From positions 1 through 8,528 of the forward strand of contig JAISSC010000211.1 of the NCBI GenBank assembly GCA_031273305.1: DNA of 8,528 nucleotides, in the 5' to 3' direction. A program made the position numbers and the translations under genes. The notes under the pieces were generated by a model. That model had not been told where the DNA came from, did no database searches, and saw only the letters and a list, made by a program, of their open reading frames with translations. This document shows positions 7,198-8,528 of the stretch, piece after piece. The DNA is from Flavobacteriaceae bacterium (GTDB taxonomy: Bacteria > Bacteroidota > Bacteroidia > Flavobacteriales > Weeksellaceae). The first letter of the stretch is position 1, and each line of letters opens with the position of its first letter.

Positions 7198-8313
7198 AAA
7201 CTTAATTTTGATGATCATCCCATATATAAATCGTTTTTTGATGAAAAACTAAAAACAATATCGACAGATGTAAATGTTGACGAAAGAAAAGAGGAACTAA
7301 ACACCGAACTTGCTGAATATGGATTAAATGTCAAACAAATACCATCAAAAATAGTAGATTATTGGTTAAATATCAAAGACAAAGAAAACGGAAAAGAAAT
7401 CAATTTTAAAAATAGAATCAAAGCAGAGAGAAAAGATTGCAAACAAAGACTGAAAAAATTAGATAAAGGCAAGGCTCCTAAAATAGGGGAAATGGCTAGC
7501 TTTTTAGCTCGTGATATTGTAAAACTTATTATAAATAAAGATGTTAAAAATAAAATCACATCATTCTATTATAATCTAATTCAAGAATGCCTAGCTTTGT
7601 ATGCAAACCCCGATAAAAAACAGTTATTTTTGGAACTTTGCAGTAAACAGCTAAACATATTTGATAAAGAAAAAGGACATCCTTTTTTATCTACCATAAA
7701 TTTTAATAACATAGAAAAAACAAAAGACCTGTATAAAGAATATCTTCTCTTAAAAGGGGCAAAAACAAAAGAAGTTAAAAACAAACCCGTTTTAGATAAT
7801 TGGCTGTATAATACGTTTTATTCCGTTTCAACAAATGCTGAAACCAAGAAAAAAGAAACAGCTATTAAAATACCGACAGATAAAAGAAATATTCCTGTTT
7901 ATTATATAAATTTAGTGAAAAAAGAACAGGATATTGAAACATGGTTAAATTCAGTAAAAAAAGGAAATGAAAAAAATCCTAACCCTAAACCAATAGACCT
8001 GCCTACTAATCTGTTTGATAAGGTATTGAATGATCTATTAATGCAAAAAAATATAAATATTTCAGACAAAAACAAGAAATATAATTTTTCTAAATTATTG
8101 GCATTATGGCTAAACGATACACAACCCTTTTACAAAGAAGAAAGGCATTACACAGTATTCAAAGACCAACCCTATGAAGCCAACATCAAATTAAATCCCA
8201 ATGAGGATAAGAAAATTTCAGAATATTATACAAAAACTCTAACAGATACATTTAAAAAAAGAAAAAAAAACAGACAAGAGAATACAAGAAATACAAATAG
8301 CACAAGTCTTTAA
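6451..8313 (+). CDS. cas13b: Cas13b central part, continuing in a second frame after the first break
   Basis: From about 6451 the frame that keeps the repeat translation open (KNILAPKEIIKEL...) runs without a stop to 8313. It covers repeats 5-13 and then clear Cas13b sequence: IPSKIVDYWLNIK, PKIGEMASFLARDIV (codons near 7480-7524), ITSFYYNLIQECLALYA, a tryptophan-containing 'VLDNWLYNTFYS' and 'LPTNLFD'. These form the central helical domains that hold the crRNA and target RNA. The first ATG in this frame is at 7492, but it lies inside the conserved PKIGEMA motif and follows more than 1 kb of open coding sequence, so it is not a believable gene start. The end is also artificial: after FKKRKKN the frame leaves homology and stops at 8311-8313. 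Translation would need a -1 shift near 6448-6454 to reach this part. Confidence 0.88.
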   Translation, partial: KNILAPKEIIKELENTNIHYIKFIEKIKNIQTPEKIIKELENTNIHYIKFIKKIKNIQTPEKIIKELEDTNIYNIEFIEKIKNIQAPEEIIKEFIDSTNIHNIEFIEKIKNIQTTKEIINELVITNIHYIKFIEKIKNIQTTEKIINELEDTNIHYIEFIEKIKNVQTPEEIIKELENTNIHYKKFIEKIKNIQTTEKIITELVITNIYNIEFIEKIKNIQTPEKIINKFIKNNRDNIYNIEFIEKIKNKLNFDDHPIYKSFFDEKLKTISTDVNVDERKEELNTELAEYGLNVKQIPSKIVDYWLNIKDKENGKEINFKNRIKAERKDCKQRLKKLDKGKAPKIGEMASFLARDIVKLIINKDVKNKITSFYYNLIQECLALYANPDKKQLFLELCSKQLNIFDKEKGHPFLSTINFNNIEKTKDLYKEYLLLKGAKTKEVKNKPVLDNWLYNTFYSVSTNAETKKKETAIKIPTDKRNIPVYYINLVKKEQDIETWLNSVKKGNEKNPNPKPIDLPTNLFDKVLNDLLMQKNINISDKNKKYNFSKLLALWLNDTQPFYKEERHYTVFKDQPYEANIKLNPNEDKKISEYYTKTLTDTFKKRKKNRQENTRNTNSTSL

Positions 8314-8528
8314 AAAAGCAATTGATGAGAACGAAAAAACAATACGCTTTTATCAAACAAAAGACAGAATAACCCTGTTAATGTTAAAAGAGCTAATAGG
8401 TACGGATCTAAATACCTCTCTAAATGAAATTGCGCCTAATGCTCCTCAAAACCCAGTGGATGTTATTATTGATATTAAGCAAAAAGTACACGACAAAATT
8501 GACAGTGAAACTAAGAAGTCAAAGGCTG
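8261..8528 (+). CDS. cas13b: Cas13b C-terminal part, start of segment leading to HEPN2, partial
   Basis: After the A7-G-A9 tract (8254-8270) Cas13b-like sequence continues one base over, in the same frame as the N-terminal part. It reads DKRIQEIQIAQVFKKAID, then ENEKTIRFYQTKDRITLL and MLKELIG. This resembles the Cas13b stretch 'EKxIRFxxTxDxxLxLMxKELL' that precedes the second HEPN motif. There is no stop codon up to the window end. The second RxxxxH motif is not in the window; relative spacing puts it several hundred bases downstream. Removing one A from either run would make the join seamless (FKKEKKTDKR or FKKRKKTDKR). Assignment rests on pattern memory of the family and on continuity with the upstream frame, so it is firm for family but not for exact junction. 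Confidence 0.8.

Larger units (their letters stand above)
4721..8528 (+). pseudogene. cas13b: cas13b locus as a whole: type VI-B CRISPR RNA-guided RNase, two apparent frameshifts, 3' end outside window
   Basis: Three overlapping reading frames join into one Cas13b-like protein: 4721 to about 6450, about 6451 to 8260, and about 8261 to the window end. Cas13b binds a crRNA, cuts matching RNA with two HEPN active sites, and processes its own crRNA. About 1,269 codons lie in the window; removing roughly 352 codons of tandem repeat leaves about 917, so the missing HEPN2 (near residue 1070 in 1,130-residue relatives) should be a few hundred bases past 8528. The breaks are a 4-base deletion relative to sister repeats at 6447-6460 and an apparent one-base gain at 8254-8270. 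No other stop codon interrupts the coding sequence. It could be a recent pseudogene, a phase-variable or slippage-decoded gene, or an intact gene with sequence errors. I cannot choose from sequence alone. No csx27, csx28, cas1, cas2 or CRISPR array is in the window. Confidence 0.75.

Noticed and set aside
7492..8313. An independent 273-residue gene starting at the ATG at 7492.
   Set aside because: The ATG is the Met of the Cas13b motif PKIGEMA, and the same frame is open and Cas13b-like for over 1 kb upstream. It is an internal methionine.
4647..8528. Mobile element or transposon carrying cas13b.
   Set aside because: No transposase, integrase, terminal inverted repeats or target duplication is visible; only composition hints at transfer.

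Overview
The window looks like a piece of a Bacteroidota chromosome, possibly from a Flavobacteriia-type organism. The evidence is weak Shine-Dalgarno use, an AT-rich sequence, a Bacteroidota-style RND efflux operon, and a Cas13b-type gene; type VI-B CRISPR systems are known almost only from this phylum. The genus cannot be fixed from the sequence. All recognised genes are on the + strand.

Positions 1-4646 hold a tripartite multidrug efflux operon. The last codons of a periplasmic adaptor (membrane fusion) gene end at 42. A complete 1055-residue inner-membrane RND pump (71-3238) follows, then a complete 462-residue outer-membrane channel lipoprotein of the OprM/NodT type (3258-4646). Gaps are 28 and 19 bases, so the three genes are probably one transcript. 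Together they would carry substrates from membrane or periplasm out of the cell, driven by protons.

After a 74-base spacer with no visible terminator, the sequence becomes much more AT-rich. From 4721 to the window end it encodes a Cas13b protein, the crRNA-guided RNA nuclease of type VI-B CRISPR systems. The N-terminal HEPN motif (RNDYSH, R126/H131) is intact; the second HEPN domain should lie beyond the window. The gene has two striking features. First, about 1,055 bases (6143-7197) are a 13-copy in-frame tandem repeat with a basic unit of 81 bases (27 residues), adding roughly 325 residues to the middle of the protein. Second, the reading frame is broken twice, at about 6447-6460 and 8254-8270. 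Each break falls on a run of nine A, and these are the only two such runs I find in the window. Between the breaks the frame is open for over 1.8 kb and Cas13b-like to both sides, so the breaks are recent mutations, sequence errors, or sites of slippage/recoding. No CRISPR array, cas1/cas2, csx27 or csx28 is visible here; an array would be expected past the 3' end.
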